From Corythucha ciliata (taxonomy: Eukaryota > Arthropoda > Insecta > Hemiptera > Tingidae), in contig CM075941.1 in assembly GCA_038030265.1 (NCBI GenBank), positions 19,158,001-19,222,000 on the forward strand: a DNA stretch of 64,000 nucleotides, read 5' to 3'. The position numbers were made by a program, and so were the translations under genes. Positions 1 to 12,469 of this stretch are shown piece by piece (positions within the stretch are counted from its first letter, which is position 1; each line of letters starts with the position of its first letter). Under the pieces are notes generated by a model. That model did not search any database. It worked only from the letters and a program-made list of their open reading frames with translations, and was not told where the DNA came from.

Positions 1-2150
1 CCAACCGAACAAGTAAGTTTTTAGACAGAATAACAACTTTTAATTTGATTTTAAAAAGTGAATCCGAGTGGGTGGGTGGGGGGAATTGCACCCTCCGCTT
101 CCTCCTTGTGAATTTCAAGGTTGGAGGAACAACTGTACTGAAAAAAAAAAGAAAGTTTAACTCGCTCAAAATTAAAAACAGGATTAAAAAATTCGACTGT
201 TTGAGCCAAAAGGCCCAGTGTGAAGCTTCTCAAATGTATTTTCGGCCAAGCCCTGCCTGAAAGTTGTTTTTTTTTCCTTTCGCTCTCTCTCTTTATAACT
301 CTCGCTTCCGCTTGCCAAAACTCCCAAATTAGTTTGGGATCGAGCCTCAAGCAAACGTTGCTGGCGCGCGCGCGTCAGTGTATTTGTGTGTATGTGGTGG
401 ACTGCGAGTTTTTAACCCACACACAGTCTTATAAAAACGTCCAACCAGTTTTTCCTTCACTTGTATTCCTCACTGCCAAGGACACCAAGTCTCCTCCTCT
501 TCAATTCCGCGGATCTTTTTCTTTCTCTCTCTCTCTCTCTCCGTTTTTTTTTTCGACTTTCCGGCTCTAATTACACCGTATTTTTAGTAACTTTAACGTT
601 TAAAAAAAAATTCCCCCTCCCCCGCCACTATAATGCGAGGCGCATTTTAGAATCACCCCGTCTTGCCACTCCCACCCCTTCACATTTTTTTTGTTTAGAG
701 GAAATCCTCGATAGGGCGGGGGCGTGAAGCGGGAAGGGGCCGCCGGCAAAGAAGAGGCCCGGTTCTTCTTTGCGAGATGATGCTAACGCCCTGACCAAGG
801 ACGACATCTCATTCCTTCTCTTTTCTTCTCTCTCTCACTCCCTCTCTCTTTCTCTCTCCCTCATATCAGGAGACCTTTGTCCTAATATATATATATTCAT
901 CTTATACACTTATTATCTATAGTATTAAACGCCCCTCCTATTCACACAAATGAGGAACTCCTCCTGGAGGAAAATTAATAATATTTAAAGAAATGTTTTG
1001 AAACAGCGTCAAGATGAGTAAAAAAAAAGCACGAAAGGTTAGATCCACTCAGGGCTTGACTTAGGCGTCGTGCGGTACATATCGTACCTTTTTATTTCTT
1101 TTTTGACTTCAATTTATTTACAATCGCGGCTGCTGTCCTCACAAATAATTTACAATTGTACTTACTGTAATTAACAATGTAACAATTTTTAACACCTAAA
1201 ATCTTTGAACTCGCGTTGATACTCAACAGTTTTCAAAATAATCAACTTTCCCTATTTAATAGTTAATTGAACAATAAAAGTTTACAATAAAACATGGAAG
1301 TAAAAAAACAAAATAACAAGGAAGTTCGCCCAAACGTTTAATAATAAAAAAAGCGAAAAAAATGAGCATGCGCCACGACCTTGGCAGTCTGAAAGTCAGT
1401 GTGTCGTTGCACTTTGAGGAAGGCGCAATTGAGTCTCTTCGCGACCACCCTCTCTTTCTCTCTCTTCCCTGTCGGTTTGGGTTAGAGGGGTGGAATCACG
1501 TCATAATCTTTGGATGGAAAATGAGAAGGCGTTGTGAGACGGGGAGGAGGGGAGATACCCGAAACCGAAACTCAAATTTTTGTTTTCTTTTTTAAATTTG
1601 CTAGTTCCTTGGTAATGAAACAAAGTGTTATTTTCTTTCTGTTTTTTGTTTTGTTTTTTTTTGTTTTTTTAACATTGTATTATGTGAATGTGTGTTTGGT
1701 TGACTGTATTGACGGTTAGGGTTGAGAGAGGCGTGTGGTGGTGTAAACGGGTGGGGTGTTCGGGGGGGGGGGGTTAATGTAAACTATAGTGGGCAAGGCC
1801 AAGCCTTCACGCCATTTCCTGGTCAATGCCTTTCTCGTTCGCTTCTTCTCTTCTCTCCACGGAGTTTAACGCCATCTTGAAAAAATCCCTCCTTCAAGGA
1901 CGCACACCCACTCTTTTTTTTTTTATTGTTTTTCCTACCGTTCCTTACACTTTTTTGAGTTTGCTCTCTAAACACCCCCCCCCCCCACCACTAACACACA
2001 CAATGTGGAAAACTCTTCTTGCCTTGTTTTAATAATTATGGTGATCAATCTTGCCTCTGTATGATGATTCTTTACTTTTTCTCTTTGAAATCAGACTAAC
2101 ATTGTACGAGTTTGTGAAAAACCCCGTTTTTCATTGAAGAAGGGGGAGGG
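1..2150. other. CT/GA-rich sequence without a supported gene; possible upstream region of the E74-like gene
   Basis: No convincing coding exon is visible. The stretch has long pyrimidine tracts (about 510-555 and 805-865, mostly CT repeats), a GC-rich patch near 715-790 and many homopolymers. A TATAAAAA at 430-437 lies before a pyrimidine-rich stretch that could hold an initiator. CT/GA tracts resemble GAGA-type promoter elements of arthropods. It lies 5' of the E74-like exons and on their strand, so it could hold a promoter, 5'UTR or first intron. That is inference only. Confidence 0.3.
425..470 (+). promoter_or_regulatory. Possible TATA-type core promoter
   Basis: TATAAAAA at 430-437 is followed about 25-30 bases later by a pyrimidine-rich TTCACTTG stretch that could serve as an initiator. 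CT repeats lie just downstream. The position 6 kb before the first visible E74-like exon would fit a distal promoter of that gene. AT-rich chance matches are common here, so this is weak. Confidence 0.2.
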
Positions 2151-2209
2151 GGTCATCCGTGTTAGATTGAGCGCCTATTGCCCTGGGAGACAGCAGTCCA
2201 GTAGTTACC

Positions 2210-5200
2210 TAGTACATCGAATTCACCTCTTTGAACTAAATTTCGCGGGTTTGGCACTCGAAATGAACTTTGACCATAAATATCAAATTTTGCTGATTTG
2301 TCACTCTCAGAACTCAATTTCGCGCGTTTGTCTCACTCGAAGAAGCCAACTTTGTAGGATTGACTTGCCCTGAAAATGATGATTTTGTAGGCTTGATCCA
2401 TTCAAAAAACCACCCCAATTTTGCGGGTATCGCTCAAAATCAATTTCGCCTATTTTTGTCGCTGAAAATCACAGTTTTGAGGGGCTCCCTTATACTAAAA
2501 CCAATTTCGTGGTCTAAAAAACAAATATTTTCTCAGATCTCGCTCTTGATAAACCAATTTCTCGGATTTCGCGGATTTATCTCGCCAAAATTCGCATTTT
2601 CGAGGCCTTCTGCTCTTGCTCTAACTCTATGACAGCGGGGTTGGCTCATTCGAAAACCAATTTCGCACACTAAAAAAAACGTGTCCGGCCGCCCATTAAA
2701 AACCCAATTTCGTGGGTTTTCGTTGCTGACAAATACAATTTCTCGGTTTTGGCTGTCTAATAAGACCCCAGTTTCACGGATTTTGGACGCAAAAAAACTA
2801 TTCACCCAGGACTAGGCTCACTAAAAAAACAATTTTGCCGATTTTGTGCACTAAAAATCATTTTTGTGGAATTTGGCAGGTTTTGCTCACCAAAAAAATT
2901 AGCCGGGTTTGGGTTGCTAAAAATGTGAATTCCTAGGATTTTTATTCTACTGAAAATTCAATTTCTGTGATTTTTCATAGTAAAAACCCGCGGGGCCCAC
3001 TTATTGAACTAATTCTTTTCACCTGTTGCCTATGCAATAGGTGACTGACATCTTCTCCAGTGAAGATACCCCCCCCCCTTTCAGATCACAGGGCTGGCTG
3101 CGCCCCTTTTTTTCGGACTTCACTCTTCAAAAAATTCAATTTTGCGGGTTTGGTCATTGAAAATCTCCAAATTTTATGGGTATCGCTCTCTATAGAAGAT
3201 AAAATTCGTGGGATTCTGCCAATCAAATCAAATTAATCGTAATCAAATTTCAAGGGCGTGCTCTCTTTAAAATCAAACAAGCAGGCTGTTCCAAAAATCA
3301 ATTTCGTGGCTTTGGCTCTTTAAAAAAAATAACTAATTTTGTGGGCGTGGACTTCAAAAACAGGTTTTAGTGGATGTTGGGATGTTCCAAAATATATCTC
3401 TAATAAAAAAACAAAATTCGCGGTGTGGGGCGGTTAAAAAGGAATTTTCTGGCGGTTTTTACCTTCAATCAAATTTATTTCGCGGTGCGTCCTGGCTCTT
3501 TAAATATCAGGATTTTTTTTGAAATTTTTTTGGGGCTTGAAATTTTTCAATTATTTGTCTGCCGATGTTAAAGAGCTGCCTCACCCTTCCTTCAAACGCG
3601 CGCTGTTCGGGCGCTCCTGGTGCGTGGTACATTTTACCCTTCGACAATTTCCTCAGTTCGGATTTAGTTTGACGTCACGCCTTCTAGTCATTGTTGTGTC
3701 CTTCCGTATTGATTATTTATTCGCTTGTAATGTATCATTATTACTTCTTTCTTTTGACGTATGTCGTACCTCCTATATGTGTTGACAGTAACAGCTCTCT
3801 CTCTCTCTCTCTCTTTATCAAATATCGCCGCGTTAGGCTCTTCAAAAAACTAAGATCGTTGGGTGGGGGGGGGGGGCTTAGAAGAGGAAATCTCCATAAT
3901 TGCATGTCTTTTAAAATCAAAGTTTCCGGGAGTGTCTTCATTTTAAGGAGAAATCTCCCGGTTGGTAGAGGGGGAGGGGGCTTCTATAAAATAACATTTC
4001 GAAAGGGTTTACCCCTTTTTTAGACGTGATTTCGTGGTGGGGCTGGCTCATTAAAAACCAACTCTGAACTCTTCACGACCACCAACACCAAAGCTTTTTG
4101 GCCGGGTTTCCCTTCGTCTAGCTACTAAAAAGGCCATTGGCACTCACAGAATCCAATTTTGCAAGGTGTTGGCTGGATAAAAGAGATTTCTCCGGTGAAG
4201 GACCCACTTGGAATAAGCAATTGTGCGGGTTGAGCTCTTTCGAAGTTCAAATCTCTGGAATTGGACGGTTAAAGAGTCAAATTTCGTGGGTTTAGCCCTT
4301 TCAAAGACTCAATTTTGCATATTGTTGGCACTTACAAAATTCATTATTGGCGGGGTTGGCTCATTCAAAAAGCCCGTTTCGCGGTATTGACTTCCTGAAA
4401 AAGCCAATTTGACCCATTCAGGAATTGGTCGACTCATTAAAAAAAAAGCTTCTAATAAAAATGCAATTCTGGGAGTTTAGGATCTTATGAAGTCCAAATT
4501 TTCGCGGATTTGACACTCACAGAACCCAACTTGGCCAATTTGACACTTAAAGAACTCAATTTGTGGATTTCACACTTACAGAACCTTTTGCCGTGTTGGC
4601 TAATTCAAGAACCCAAAGCGAACTCCTTTGGAAAACAGCAATTTTACCGGTTTGGCTCTTTCAAACCCCCGGCGGGTCTGGCACGTCACAAACCAAATTC
4701 ACGGGAAGTTGGGCTCTCCAATATTATATGATAGGAAACTTCACGGATTTCACACCTTTGAAATTACAATTTTCACGGTGTTGGCTCATTTTAAAAAGCA
4801 ATTTCGCGAGTCTGGTTTCCATAAAAAAAAAGTGCGTACTGGTTGGCCCGATTACAAATAATTTCGGGGGATTATCTCCCCGCGTCAATTTTGTGGGCCT
4901 AGCTCGCACCACCCAAAAAAGCCGAATCGCTGAATCAAAAACTTCAGAAGCCATTTTGGGGGGGGGGGGGAGCTTCCTGAAATACGAACCTTATTTTGCG
5001 AGGTTTGCTCATTATTAACCAATTTTGCTGGGCTGGTTCTTTTAAAAAACCGATTTCGTGGGGCTGGCGCACGCAAAAAATAAATTTCGCGGGGTTGACC
5101 CAACGAAACTGCCAATTTCGTGGATTTAGCTCCTTCGAACCTAAAATGTTGTGAATTTGGCACTTTCAGAAACCAATTTTTCTGTTTTTAGCTCCTTCCA

Positions 5201-5460
5201 AAAACTTAATTTCTCCGGGCTTTCTCAATATTAACCAATTTTGCGGGGCTGGCTCACCTAAGAAAGCAATATTGTGCCGTTCGCGCTCCTGACTCATTCA
5301 AAAAGCCCTCGCACACCAACGGCAAAATCGTCTTTTTTGGCTCACAAACATTTAAATTTAGCTTTGAATTGACCATTTCCTGAGTGGAGATACCTCCTAC
5401 ACTTCTTGCCAACACAAACAACTGTAAAAATGCGATTTGACCGTACGCCATTTAGAAAAA
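2210..5460. repeat. Degenerate tandem array, unit about 30-35 bp (family with core AATTTCGCGGGTTTGGCTC)
   Basis: A loosely repeated unit runs through the whole stretch: an AATTTCGCGG or AATTTTGCGG core, then GTTTGGCTC or GATTTGGCAC, then CACTCAAAAACC, then the next core. Spacing between cores is about 30-36 bases. Units differ at many positions, so this is an old, diverged array. Open frames inside it are by-products of the repeat. The same family returns at 7360-7540, 26090-26190, 32600-33520, 35640-35830 and 38160-39110. Confidence 0.75.
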
Positions 5461-6563
5461 ATCGAAGCTTTTGCTCCCACAGCCATACCATCAACAAGTT
5501 AAGGCTCTGCAGCCAGAAGGAATTGGCTAAAATAATGTTTTTGAGGCCTAGGAAATATTCTTACAAGTAGCTTTTAACGAGTTTTCTGTCCAGATTTATT
5601 TCCCCATTTATTCAACGCGGTTGTGTTTAAGCGTGAAATTGAATTATGTCTTCAATCCCAACCCAAAATAGTTTTTTTTTTATTATTAATTTCTCCCAAC
5701 AGAGATTAATGGCGGGTGTAAATGTGGTCGTAAAAATATATATTTTTAAAAGATCGGGCGTTTGAAGATTATATAGAAAGACAACGAACTCGTGCCTTCT
5801 AAAATTCCTTTAAGTTGAACATTTAAGACCACTCGCAAATACATTACGGGTCATTAATTGTTCGCTATATACCACGCACCCACTCCCCCTCCCCTGTGCG
5901 CGCTCTTAAAATACATTTTCTGGCTCGCGTTTGAAGCGTCAAACGAAATCGTTTGACGCAAATAATACGGCCGACCGTCTTCGTGTATCGAACTAAAATA
6001 TCTCTGTCTCTTTTCGAAATGTTTTTTAAAAAGCCTCTCAGGTAAACACGTTAGGCCAGGTCAGGTTTTTTTTTTTAAAAAGATTTCATTGAAGACCACA
6101 GAAAAATGACTTTTGTTTTAGTGGGTGGGCAGAACGAAAATTCTTGTTACATAACCCGCTCCTCCCCCCGCCAATCGCCGCTGTTTTTCGGGTGTGTAAT
6201 TACCTAGTCTACGGGCTGCTTACCAATTCGTTCTAACCTAATTTGAAAAGAAGGATTGCAGATTGATAACAGGCGTAACACCCGGTGTGCTAAACTTTTT
6301 TTTTCTTTCAATGATCAGCAGAGCGAACCCAATAAAAAATGAGATGAGCTATTTTAACTCTTTTTTCCCTTTATTTATTGCCCAAAAAGTGAATACCCAT
6401 GGGGAGGGTGAATGAAGACTGGACGACGGGCACGACTAAAATGATTGCGTTGTTGAACAGTTCGTGTGCAACATTCATTTAAATAGCTGTTTATTCAAAG
6501 AAAATAGATTGTTAGGAGGTGGATTTTAGAAGAGGAAGAAATATTTTTACTTATTTATTTCAG
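5461..6563. other. Non-repetitive AT-rich sequence before the first recognised E74-like exon
   Basis: No recognisable exon or repeat unit. It ends in a good splice acceptor (ATTTATTTCAG at 6553-6563), so it is best read as intron of the E74-like gene. Confidence 0.4.
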
Positions 6564-9500
6564 TGAGCGATGCGTATGGAGGAGGAGGAGGAGGAGGAGG
6601 AGGCGGTGGAGGTGTCAATTCAAATGCGACAACGAACGGAACCAATAATTCGACAGGCGGTTACATGGGTCCTCCGCAAAGTTATTTCACGCCTCCACAG
6701 GCGCCTTCGCCACCCGGCCACAGGGCGTCCGTCATTCAAGCCGCCGCCTCCAGTTCACACGATGATCTCGGTTACGTGTTTGACTTTGGTTTTCAACACA
6801 GGATGAAAAAGAAGGTGAAAAGGTCGCGAAGCGGCGACAGTCCAACGGCTGTGGGTCCAAAGAGAAAGAGCCGAGAAGGTGAATTTCACAATTTTTCCAC
6901 CCCCCTTTCTTAATCTCCAGCACCTTTTTTTTTTTTTTTTTTTAACGCTTAACTAAATTAATTTTTGTTTGCAGGCTCGACTACTTACCTCTGGGAATTC
7001 CTGTTGAAACTGCTTCAAGACAGGGACTACTGCCCCAGGTACATCAAGTGGACCAACAGGGAAAAGGGTGTCTTCAAGCTGGTCGACTCAAAAGCCGTGT
7101 CGAGGCTTTGGGGTTTGCACAAAAACAAGCCTGACATGAACTACGAAACGATGGGCCGAGCACTAAGGTAAGTTTATATCATCCTAATTTATTGCGAATT
7201 CAATTTTTTCAATTTTTTATTATTTTAAAATGGTTAATCCGCCCCCAACTAAGTTGATCGGGAGGGATGGTCAGCCAAGGGGTTCCACTCATGGAAGGGG
7301 GCACATATCGATTTTCTTAAAACAAACAACCCAAAAAACTGCGCAACTGAGTGGTTTGCGTAGCGAATTTCACACTTCCAAAGAACAACATTTTTGGATT
7401 TGGCTCTTTCAAATACTGGAAATCGCAAAACGGAAACCCCAATTTGGCGGATTTCGCCGCACGTTCGCGGGGTTTGGCTCGCCTAAAAACCAAAATTTCG
7501 CTGGTTTTGCTTCAATTATGGGGTTTTCTCTATTTTAGCTAGAAATTAGCACTTTTTCTTCATTTTAATCTCGAGAATAAGCCCTTTTTCTCACTTCTAG
7601 TAGCGAATTAATGAATTTTTCACATTCCGCCATTAATTAGCGCTTTTCCTTTACGGAGTTGCTTCGTAATAAAGTAGTTATCCGCGAATCAACAATTTTT
7701 TCTCCCTTTTTGCGGCGAATAAGCGATTTTTGTTTACATTCTACTAATTGGTTAGCGCTTTTTCTTAATGTTGGCGGAAGTGTTGCCTCCAGGGACGGCA
7801 AAATAGCGTTTTCCAAATTTTAGCTGTGAATTTGCTATTTTCCCAGTTGGATAGTTGCTCAATTCCGCGAATTAGCGATTTACGTCAGTTTTATACTCTA
7901 ATTAGGGGTTTTTCTCCTTTTCAATTCTACCCGCGATTTAGCGGCTGTCCTCCATTTTAATTCTACCCGCGAATGAGCGCTTTAGATAATTTTATTATGA
8001 TGTAAAGTTGGCGGTTTGCCTATATTCTAGCTGCAAATTAGCGTTTTTCCACAATTTTAGCCGCAAGTCAGTGAATTAGCGAATTTTTCACATTCCGACA
8101 TAAATTAGCGCTTTTTATTAGTTTTACCAATGGAGTTGGCCCCAGGAACAGGGTGTTTTCCAAATTTTATCTGCGAATCCTAAGTTGCTTAATTTTCTCA
8201 TCAAGTTAGCAATTTTCTTAATTATCGCTTTTCCTCCATTTTAATAGCGAAATGACATTTTTTCGCAATTCTAGCCGTGAAGGACGCGTTGTAACCAACT
8301 TAATCTGCAAAGCAGTACTTTTACTGAATTTCAGCCGTAAATTTACGCTTTTCTCAATTTTAACTTCATGGAGCGTTTTTTCTCGACCTTTGCCGGAATA
8401 GCGCTTTTTCTCAATTTTGTCCGTGAGTTGGCGCATTTTATCAATTTTAGCCGCGAATTAACGCTTCTCTATCATTTCCATCCGCGAACCGGCGCTTTCT
8501 CCCAATTTAAGCCACAAATTGACACTTTTCTTTTCATTTTATATAAGCGAATCAACACTTTTCCCAATTTTACCGTAAAATAGCGCTTTTCCTCAGTTTC
8601 ATCAATGAATTAGCGCTTTTCCTCAATTCTATCCGCGGATTAGTGCTTTTACTCAATTTGAGCCCATGAATTAGCTCCTTTGCTCAATTTTAATCGCGAA
8701 TTGAGCAATTTGTTTTTAATTATTTTAGCAGCAAATTAGCGAATTTTGTACATTCAACTATGAATTAGCGTTTTTTCTCATTTTTGGCTGTGAAAGGGCG
8801 ATTTTCTTGATTTCAAGAAAAAGCGCAAAATCACAGATGAACCCGAGAAAAATTGCTAAATCGGCGACTGAAAGTGATAAAACCGCTAATTTACAGCTAA
8901 AATTGAGAATAAGAGCTAATTCATAGCTGAAATGTTAAACACTCGCTAATTTGCTGCTGAAATTGATAAAAACTGATAATTCGCGGTTAAAATTGAGCAA
9001 AGGCTCTAATTCACCGGCTTAATTTGGGAAAGCGCTGATACGAGGAATTTATTTAAGTCTGAAAATGAGTCAAACTGCGAAATTTGTCATTTGAATGAGC
9101 CTACGCCATTAGAAATTGGTTTCTAATTAGTCAATAGACGCTACAAATAAATTTTGTAGTCGTGGGCACGCGAAGCGAACTTCGGGCTTAGGGGACTCCA
9201 TACTGGCTAAAATTAAATCTACCATTTCTCTTTGGTAGATTGGTGGGGGGAGGGGGGTGGCACTCGTTGGTTTCGTCACGGGTGGCCAGAATGCTATTGT
9301 TCCTTCACTGTATGAAATGAGTGGGGGGGGGGGGTCATAATGTGCATCCAATTTTTCAATGATTTGTTCAGACGTGTAAAATCACATTGCTCTTAGTAGC
9401 CATTCGTCCCTCTTTTTCCATTATTTATTCTGTTTTTTGTTTTTTTAAAATTATTATTTGTTCACACTTTTTCGAACTATTTTAATGTTTTTTTTTCTCT

Positions 9501-9632
9501 CTCTCTCTCTTTTCTCCCTTTAGGTATTACTATCAACGAGGCATTCTGGCCAAAGTTGACGGTCAACGTCTCGTCTACCAGTTTGTCGACGTGCCCAAGG
9601 ACATCGTCGAAATTGACTGTAGCACGGCGTGA
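6564..9632 (+). CDS. Eip74EF-like: E74-like ETS-domain transcription factor, C-terminal exons (partial)
   Basis: Three exons read in phase: 6564-6878, 6975-7167 and 9524-9632 (stop TGA). The first encodes a poly-Gly/Asn/Ser-rich segment and a basic stretch ([17 protein letters not shown]). The second and third encode a complete ETS winged-helix domain beginning [13 protein letters not shown]. Recognition helix [13 protein letters not shown] keeps both DNA-contacting arginines, and the end reads [16 protein letters not shown]. This matches the ELF/E74 subfamily and is closest in my memory to insect E74, an early ecdysone-response factor binding GGAA sites. Introns are GT-AG; the one inside the domain splits the Arg of RYYY (phase 2). 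The first exon starts in mid-codon, so more 5' exons exist but were not found. The 2.4-kb last intron is filled with ~30-bp repeats. The domain identity is near certain; orthology to E74 is strong. Confidence 0.93.
7230..9060. repeat. Degenerate ~30-bp array inside the E74-like ETS-domain intron, with a polarity flip near 8812
   Basis: Bases 7360-7540 are the TTTCGCGG-TTTGGCTC family. From about 7550 the unit is GCGAATTAGCGCTTTTTCTC then AATTTTAGCC, repeating every 30-31 bases (clear at 8580-8700). At 8788-8836 the array passes through a palindrome, and from about 8840 to 9060 the same unit runs in the opposite orientation (GCTAATTC then GCGGCTAAAATTGAG). Individual units are diverged. It is non-coding intron sequence. 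Confidence 0.75.
8788..8836. repeat. Imperfect palindrome at the repeat polarity switch
   Basis: CTGTGAAAGGGCGATTTTC lies opposite GAAAAAGCGCAAAATCACAG, around TTCTTGATTTCAAGAA, whose 7-bp arms are perfect. It is exactly where the ~30-bp array changes orientation, which suggests an inverted duplication or foldback rather than chance. Confidence 0.6.
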
Positions 9633-12063
9633 CCGCGCTCTCAGTGACGTAATTAAACGACAAACAACGGAAAAACAAAAGAAAAAATTTTACCAGCACA
9701 ACCCAACGAGTCAGCGTTACCAAGTATTTAGCTCCAAGAAAACTTGTAAAAAAAAAAAAAAAAATTGTGTATAGTTCATCGAAAGACCAAACTCTCTATT
9801 TTGTCGAGAAAAAAACTACTTTTTTCCTCTATCGTTCTATCCGTACTTTAAATATTTTCTCTTTCTTTTTCTTCTTTACTTTCTATATGTCTCAAAACAA
9901 GGTTGTTCGTGTAGATAAAGCTCATTTAAACAATTTTTTCTTCCGTATATTTCTGGTGCTAAACGTGTTTTAAGTGTCTTTTAGCCAACGAAAAACTAAA
10001 AAAAAAAAATCAACAAAATATTTTTCTACAAAGCGGAAAATGAAGTGTCGCCTAGCAAAATTTAACTAGAGAACTTGGGGGTTGTGTACTTGTGTACAAT
10101 TCTCACGAGAGAAAAGCGTCAAGCATTGTTTGCTACATTTCTTTTTGTCTCGACGCTGCTTGCGTCAATCCTTTTTTTTTTTTTTTTTGTTCGAATCATT
10201 TTATCACTGCCATTCCGCCCCCGCCCCTTCCCATACATTTTTGAAGTCTTAAAAAAACAACACACATACAACTGTGTAACAATAAATGCTAGCACGTCTT
10301 TTCATTTTTTTTTTTTTTGTATTCATCTTCTTTTTCTTCACGTCAAATTGTGATCTCAATTTTGTTCTGTCCTAATTTTGTTTTGTTTTTTGTTTTGGGA
10401 GTCTAACCGGCGTAAGCACTGCCCCAAATCCCACGTACTCCTCTTCTTGTTTGAATCAGACGAGACTTTTTTCTTTTTTTGTAAATATTTAAAAACAAAT
10501 CGCAACAATTTTGGAGCCTACCATGACCATAATTTTGTAGACTTGTGTAATTTTTAATATTTTTTTGTGTATTTATTTATTTTTCGTGCTTCTCTTCTTA
10601 TTTTTTTTTCTTTCTCCTGTCCCTTAGTATTAGACGTATATTCTTTTAACACAATTTATAAATATAATTATCGAGATTTTATATTATAGAGAAATTGTAT
10701 AAAAACGTATTTGATAGTTTTGTTCGTTTTATAAAACAAATTGTACTTAAAATTTACTTGTGTTTACCATAATTTTAAGTCGTTTAAGATTTTTAATCCT
10801 CTTCGTCCCAGTGTTTTTAGATACTTTTTTTTTCTAAAAAAAGTAAAAAAGTACAAAAATGGAGACCGTTTTTCCACGAAAATAATATTTCATTTAAATG
10901 AAAAAAACAAAATAGCGGTTCAAAATAATGTTTCGATGTGTTTTGAATGTTTAAATTATTGTAAAAGTAAGACAAATTTAATATCTCGTGCACATGGTTC
11001 CCTCCAAATTCTTTTAAAAACAAATTCTTCGTGTTTCTTTTTCTCGATTGATCGGTGTAGTAGAAAATACTTACCTACGTCTCATATATTTCAAAATATA
11101 TATAAAAAAAAATCTGGTGAAATCGACTAAAAATTTATTAATAGATAAGCACGCCGCGAATTTAGCCTTATATTGGAATGTTCCCTCTCTACTCAGTTGG
11201 AGAGGGAAAAACAATGAAAACTGCCAATTTTTTTATTTTTTTTTTGTCTTCTGTTAAATTTTCTAGGGTTCGGAGGAATGTAACCAAGAAGCTGTGAAAA
11301 GCCTTCGGTCGGACTATTTTAAAAGAGACTGATAATTCGGATTGAGAAAAATATTTACATTTTGAAGGTAGATTTTTTTATAATGAAAAAATAGCGAGAA
11401 ATTGTTCGGTTTAAATCCAGCCCTCTCAAAATACAATTCTGCATGTTTTTCGTTTTAATATTTATATTAAAAAAGTAGGCTCATTAAAAGTAATGAAATT
11501 AATAATGAAAACAGCTCAATATATTTTTTTGTCTGCCGAGAAAAAAAACTGTTTATAGATATAAAAGAAAAGGTGTGAGTATGATGAAAAGAATGTACCT
11601 TAAAAGAAAAAAAATGTTAGTTCATAAAGAAAATATATTTAAAAACAAAAGACGGTGATATTTTTTCATACAGAGTTTTAAACAAAGCATTAAAAGTTGG
11701 AAATTAATCGTAAGTACAGAACTATTTTTTTGAGAAAAGATGGCACGGCATTTAAACTCCCCAAAAAATATTTAAAGTGTTTTCAATTGAAATAAACATT
11801 GTTCAATTGTTCTAATGAATGTTTTACTTGTACTATTATTATATATAATATATATATTGGCGTTATCCATTGGTTCTTTTAAATATTGCGTAAATAAAGT
11901 AACTTCGAGAAAATGAAAAATAATACCAATACTGTGTTCTTTGTTGAAACCACCTCCTTGAAAACATTATTTTAAAAGGTAAGTTTTTTTAAAACAATTA
12001 AACATAAATTTAAAAAACCAGTGGTGGGGGGCAGGTGCTTTAATAATTGAAGTTTTGTTTCAG
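9633..12063 (+). other. AT-rich probable 3'UTR and intergenic/intronic sequence between the two ETS cassettes
   Basis: Very AT-rich with T and A homopolymers and no repeat array. Candidate polyadenylation signals AATAAA occur at 10281, 11791 and 11893. The sequence looks like a long 3'UTR of the E74-like gene followed by spacer. I found no initiating exon here for the second ETS domain. It ends in a splice acceptor (TTGTTTCAG at 12055-12063). Open frames in it lack coding character. Confidence 0.5.
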
Positions 12064-12469
12064 GTGGAAACAACAATAACAATCAGACTGGGATATCCCT
12101 GTGGCGATTTCTTCTACTGCTGTTGTGCGATGACAAATACTCGCCTCACTACATCAAATGGTTGGACGCCCGCCAGGGTATTTTCAAATTGGTCGACTCC
12201 GTCGGTGTTGCCCGCCTGTGGGGCATGAGGAAAAATCTGCCGTACATGAGCTATGACACGATGAGTCGCTCACTAAGGTTTTGGGCTCTCATTCTCGCCC
12301 CCCTCCTCCTCTTCCCTCCCTCTCACCCTGAACCTTCTAACTGTAAATTGTCCGCAGATACTACTACAAAAGGGGGATTTTGAAAAAAGTTCGCGGTCAA
12401 GTCAAGGTGTATCAATTTGAAAACAGGCTTCACTTGCAGCCGGAAAACTTGGGCAAGGTTGAGGGTTGA
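12064..12469 (+). CDS. Second, divergent ETS DNA-binding domain (alternative E74 cassette or tandem paralogue, partial)
   Basis: Two exons, 12064-12277 and 12358-12469 (stop TGA), separated by an 80-base GT-AG intron. The protein begins GNNNNNQTGISLWRFLL and carries a full ETS domain: YIKWLDARQGIFKLVDS, ARLWGMRKNLP, recognition helix SYDTMSRSLRYYYKRGIL, then a KVYQF strand. Both helix arginines and the YYY are kept. It enters in the same phase as the first ETS exon (completing a Gly codon), and its internal intron splits the same Arg codon in the same phase, so the exon pair is a duplicate. The body differs a lot from the first domain (WLDARQ against WTNREK), so specificity may differ. No own first exon was found between 9632 and 12063; exon 6564-6878 could splice here in frame. 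AATAAA follows at 12546 and 12588. Confidence 0.85.

Noticed and set aside
715..820. GC-rich patch as a coding exon (KKRPGSSLRDDANALTKDD)
   Set aside because: A short frame is open, but it has no clear acceptor and donor pair and no resemblance I can name.
4563..5018. 151-codon plus-strand frame
   Set aside because: Repeat shadow of the TTTCGCGG-TTTGGCTC array. No domain and no start or splice support.
7550..9060. Regular ~30-bp repeats as a CRISPR array
   Set aside because: Units are contiguous and diverged with no constant repeat and unique spacers, the DNA is eukaryotic and there are no cas genes.
9700..11260. Several 70-130 codon frames in the AT-rich stretch after the first ETS domain
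   Set aside because: F/K/N/I-rich translations of T and A runs. No recognisable motif or splice context.
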